Source: an uncultured Lachnospiraceae bacterium
GTDB taxonomy: Bacteria > Bacillota > Clostridia > Lachnospirales > Anaerotignaceae
Direction: 5' to 3'
Length of the DNA: 64,000 bases
NCBI GenBank assembly: GCA_944381395.1
Contig: CALWKY010000060.1
Span: 1 to 64,000 of the forward strand
Shown: in pieces, positions 62,070 to 64,000 of the stretch
Layout of the letters: the number at the start of each line of letters is the position of its first letter
How positions within the stretch are numbered: the first letter of the stretch is position 1
Translations under genes and position numbers: made by a program
Notes under the pieces: generated by a model
What the model was told of the DNA's origin: nothing
The model's database searches: none
The model's input: the letters and a program-made list of their open reading frames with translations, nothing else

Positions 62070-62110
62070 AAACACAGGGCAGCCTAATATTTCGGTTCCC
62101 TGTGTCTATG
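62070..62110 (-). terminator. Terminator of the tail gene cluster
   Basis: ACACAGGG (about 62071-62078) pairs with CCCTGTGT (62097-62104) with an 18-nt loop. On the minus strand it follows the last tail gene by about 20 nt and ends with TTTTGC. Confidence 0.65.
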
Positions 62111-62123
62111 ATTTTATGATTTT

Positions 62124-62675
62124 TTACAATACTTCTGTTTTTATATTGCCATAAGTCAGATTTCTTTGCCGTAATGCGCCATGGGTATAAGGTGTTAATC
62201 TACCATACGTGTTATAACGCAGTGTAACTTCCATTTGTATGTTTGCCGGTAGAATTTCCCGCAGCTTTTGCTTTAATTCCTTTTCTAACGCTTTGGCTTC
62301 CAGTTCCAGTATAAAGCTCGCCTGATAAGTTGATTCCTGGATCAGCATTGCAACCATTCCACTGCCGCAAGTTTCATCCAACCATTTTTGAACACTTTTT
62401 TTCGTATAAGGGCATCTGCTTTTAGAATAAAGGAATACCATTTCTCTTAGTTCCTCCGTATCTGTATCCACTTCTTCTAATGCCAGCATTTTCGCTCTTC
62501 TTTCCAAACCCCTTCTGGTTGCTGTTTCAATCCACTGGTCTCTGGTTAAATTTTCTTTTGCCTGTGCCTCTTCTTCTAAAATAGGATCTTCCAATTCCGC
62601 CAATTTTACAAAAGCATTCAGCATTTGAAGATTGTCCGGCAGGTGATTTTCATATCGTTCTTTGTTATCCGCCAT
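62124..62675 (-). CDS. Putative phage tail protein, YmfQ/DUF2313 (Mu gp48-like)
   Basis: 183 residues. The family is recognised by position directly after the baseplate J protein and by features such as ENHLPDNLQMLNAF, RGLERRAKML and the C-terminal QRNLTYGNIKTEVL; Mu gp48/XkdU-type proteins of this size complete the baseplate. Starts 2 nt after the J gene stop codon on this strand. It is the last gene of the cluster; no tail fibre gene follows, only a terminator. Confidence 0.75.
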   Translation of the reverse strand: MADNKERYENHLPDNLQMLNAFVKLAELEDPILEEEAQAKENLTRDQWIETATRRGLERRAKMLALEEVDTDTEELREMVFLYSKSRCPYTKKSVQKWLDETCGSGMVAMLIQESTYQASFILELEAKALEKELKQKLREILPANIQMEVTLRYNTYGRLTPYTHGALRQRNLTYGNIKTEVL

Positions 62676-62677
62676 AG

Positions 62678-63739
62678 TTATACCGCCTCAATTCCTTCTA
62701 CCACTGGAATTTCATCCGCTTCCAGTATGAGGTTGCCATCCTGTCCATTTAGCTGACACAGGCTTACATCTATCACACCATCTATATCCAGTACACGGCT
62801 TTCTACTTGGCTTTTGCGTACCGTTAAATGATCGTTTTCCGCCCATGCTTTGCGCAGTTCCAGTAAATATGCTTCCAATACTTCCTGAACTTTGTCTTCT
62901 ATGGAATCCACACCTTCGTCAGTGGTATAAGTAATTTTTAGCTGAATTCCCTTCTCCTGTACGCCTTCTACCGTTACTTTGTGTCCAATGGGTGCAATTC
63001 CCATTCCAGTGCCGCTTTCATCCGGATCAATTTCATTTTGCAGTTCTTGTAAAACCATTTCTGTAGGACTTTTCCAGTCTCTTGCCTGAATTACTAACCG
63101 TACTGTTCCACCGCCATAGTAGACAGGATATACTTTCACACCACCTACATGTTCCAATGCACCAATACGCAATTTGTAATCTGCAATGTTTCCCCCGAAT
63201 GCATCTGCCTGCAGGCTGTCCATGTAACGGCTGCGAAGGGTTTCGTCGTCTTCCTCATCGGCGCCCTCTTCCAGCAGTTCCACTAACTTTGCTACAGCCA
63301 ACCCCTCCATATAAGTCAGTGGCAGTAAATTTCCTAAATAAGCATTGCCTGCTTCGCCTGCTGTTTCACACTCCAACTTACAGTTTCCGTCTGCCATCAT
63401 TTCTGTTAAAACATAGGTATTTTCTTCCAACGCAAATCTACTTCCCACTTCTGCCGCGAAACCTTGTCCATCTTCTTTTTCCAATTTCCCCAAGAAAACA
63501 GCTTTTGTCGCTTCTTTTCGATGAATGCCCCGTTCCGCACATCTTCTGGTCAGATCAATGCCCGTAGCAGTATCTGCATAGGTCCGATCCTCTAAAAAGC
63601 TGAGATCTGCGTAAAAAGCTGCTGTTTCTGCCGCATTTGGTGCCAACGCATCATAGATCAGACTGCCCTGCCGCTTATCTCTTTTGTCAGAAATCTGCGC
63701 CAATTTTTGTTCCATCAGTTCTTCATAACTTTCATACAA
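62678..63739 (-). CDS. Baseplate J / gp47-like protein
   Basis: 353 residues. The N-terminal LAQISDKRDKRQGSLIYDALAPNAAETA is a clear Baseplate_J hallmark, followed by TATGIDLTRRCAERGIHRKEAT and NAYLGNLLPL, and the C-terminal half with DIDGVIDVSLCQLNGQDGNLILEADEIP. It is related to XkdT of PBSX and Mu gp47, part of the wedge of contractile tails. The start is TTG at 63739, overlapping the previous gene; the ribosome site is AAAGGACGG. Confidence 0.88.
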   Translation of the reverse strand: MYESYEELMEQKLAQISDKRDKRQGSLIYDALAPNAAETAAFYADLSFLEDRTYADTATGIDLTRRCAERGIHRKEATKAVFLGKLEKEDGQGFAAEVGSRFALEENTYVLTEMMADGNCKLECETAGEAGNAYLGNLLPLTYMEGLAVAKLVELLEEGADEEDDETLRSRYMDSLQADAFGGNIADYKLRIGALEHVGGVKVYPVYYGGGTVRLVIQARDWKSPTEMVLQELQNEIDPDESGTGMGIAPIGHKVTVEGVQEKGIQLKITYTTDEGVDSIEDKVQEVLEAYLLELRKAWAENDHLTVRKSQVESRVLDIDGVIDVSLCQLNGQDGNLILEADEIPVVEGIEAV

Positions 63740-64000
63740 TTCCTTCCACCGTCCTTTCTATAGATAACACACCGTAAATGCTTTCCACATGGCAGCTTAA
63801 AATAAGGTTGTTTTTTTCTGTCTGCACCGTCATATCAGATACTGCCTTGACACGCTCATCCGCCAGTAAAGCCTCTTCTAATCGTATCTGTAACTTAGGA
63901 ATAACCTCATCCTTATTTTTTCCTAATAGATCAGCGGTTTCCAAACCATATGCCCCGTCATAAATATCATATCGATATTTTTCCGTAGAAATTCTTTTCT
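63732..64000 (-). CDS. DUF2634 / XkdS-like baseplate protein (partial)
   Basis: C-terminal 88 residues of a protein whose 5' part lies beyond the right edge; the frame is open to base 64000. ISTEKYRYDIYDGAYGLETADLLGK and LEEALLADERVKAVSDMTV are the core of DUF2634, the XkdS/gp25-like baseplate wedge protein. Overlaps the J gene start by 8 nt. It shows that the tail module continues to the right. Confidence 0.8.
   Translation of the reverse strand, partial: KRISTEKYRYDIYDGAYGLETADLLGKNKDEVIPKLQIRLEEALLADERVKAVSDMTVQTEKNNLILSCHVESIYGVLSIERTVEGIV

Noticed and set aside
1-64000. CRISPR arrays, rRNA and tRNA genes
   Set aside because: No regularly spaced repeats and no T-arm-like GGTTCGAATCC or rRNA cores were seen in any gene-free stretch; the six dispersed repeats are not an array.

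Overview
The window looks like a chromosome segment of a low-GC, anaerobic, endospore-forming Clostridia species (Lachnospirales or Anaerotignum-like is a guess). Support comes from the cotJABC spore-coat operon, a GerS-type germination lipoprotein, the TIGR04086 and DUF4364 families, a flavoredoxin-rubredoxin fusion, strong AGGAGG ribosome sites, a T-box in front of ileS and the general gene order. No rRNA, tRNA or CRISPR array was seen.

Layout. 1-3876: branched-chain amino acid ABC transporter (end of the binding protein, then livHMGF), with a strong hairpin between binding protein and permease. 4167-5323: cotJABC. 5359-9200: flavodoxin, XRE regulator, a small stand-alone holin/endolysin cassette and a secreted stalk-domain protein. 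9214-14423: arginine operon argCJBDF on the minus strand. 14944-23451: YfcC-type carrier, galE-glucokinase, a LysR/D-cysteine desulfhydrase divergent pair, aspartate kinase and an ACT regulator. 23718-28583: a plus-strand run of hypothetical proteins, a CobD/HisC-like aminotransferase, a radical SAM protein and DUF4364. 28659-39803: flavin reductase-rubredoxin, T-box-controlled type-2 ileS, nicotinate phosphoribosyltransferase, metallophosphoesterase plus alarmone synthetase, nucleoside hydrolase, GerS-like lipoprotein with an orphan MazF, and an SDR. 39904-53038: recJ-apt, PHP phosphatase, a large stalk-domain lipoprotein, addB (no addA beside it), an ECF sigma/RsiV-type anti-sigma pair, and ruvAB. 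53330-56180: an AT-rich restriction-modification island that ends in the scar of a MerR/TipAS regulator gene. 56638-61881: membrane XRE protein, MATE pump, RNase R, SecG. 62124-64000: the end of a Mu/PBSX-like contractile-tail baseplate module that runs off the right edge.

Most interesting structures. (1) A previously unlabelled family of about 145-180-nt dispersed repeats, six copies, all in gene-free stretches next to gene 3' ends. Each carries a central terminator hairpin whose two arms differ between copies but remain complementary. (2) A MjaI-like restriction system whose methyltransferase carries a C-terminal staphylococcal-nuclease-like domain lacking most of the usual catalytic residues; convergent R and M arms, each with its own XRE protein and promoter-overlapping palindromes. 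(3) A holin/endolysin cassette with an extra 33-residue ORF, separated by 55 kb from a tail module without an adjacent fibre gene.

Regulation visible in the sequence: several near-consensus sigma-A promoters with 17-nt spacing (flavodoxin, lysC, ACT protein, ileS, pncB, nucleoside hydrolase, ruvA, secG, stalk lipoprotein, XRE-methyltransferase), a nested palindrome between the LysR gene and dcyD, and many bidirectional terminators between convergent genes.
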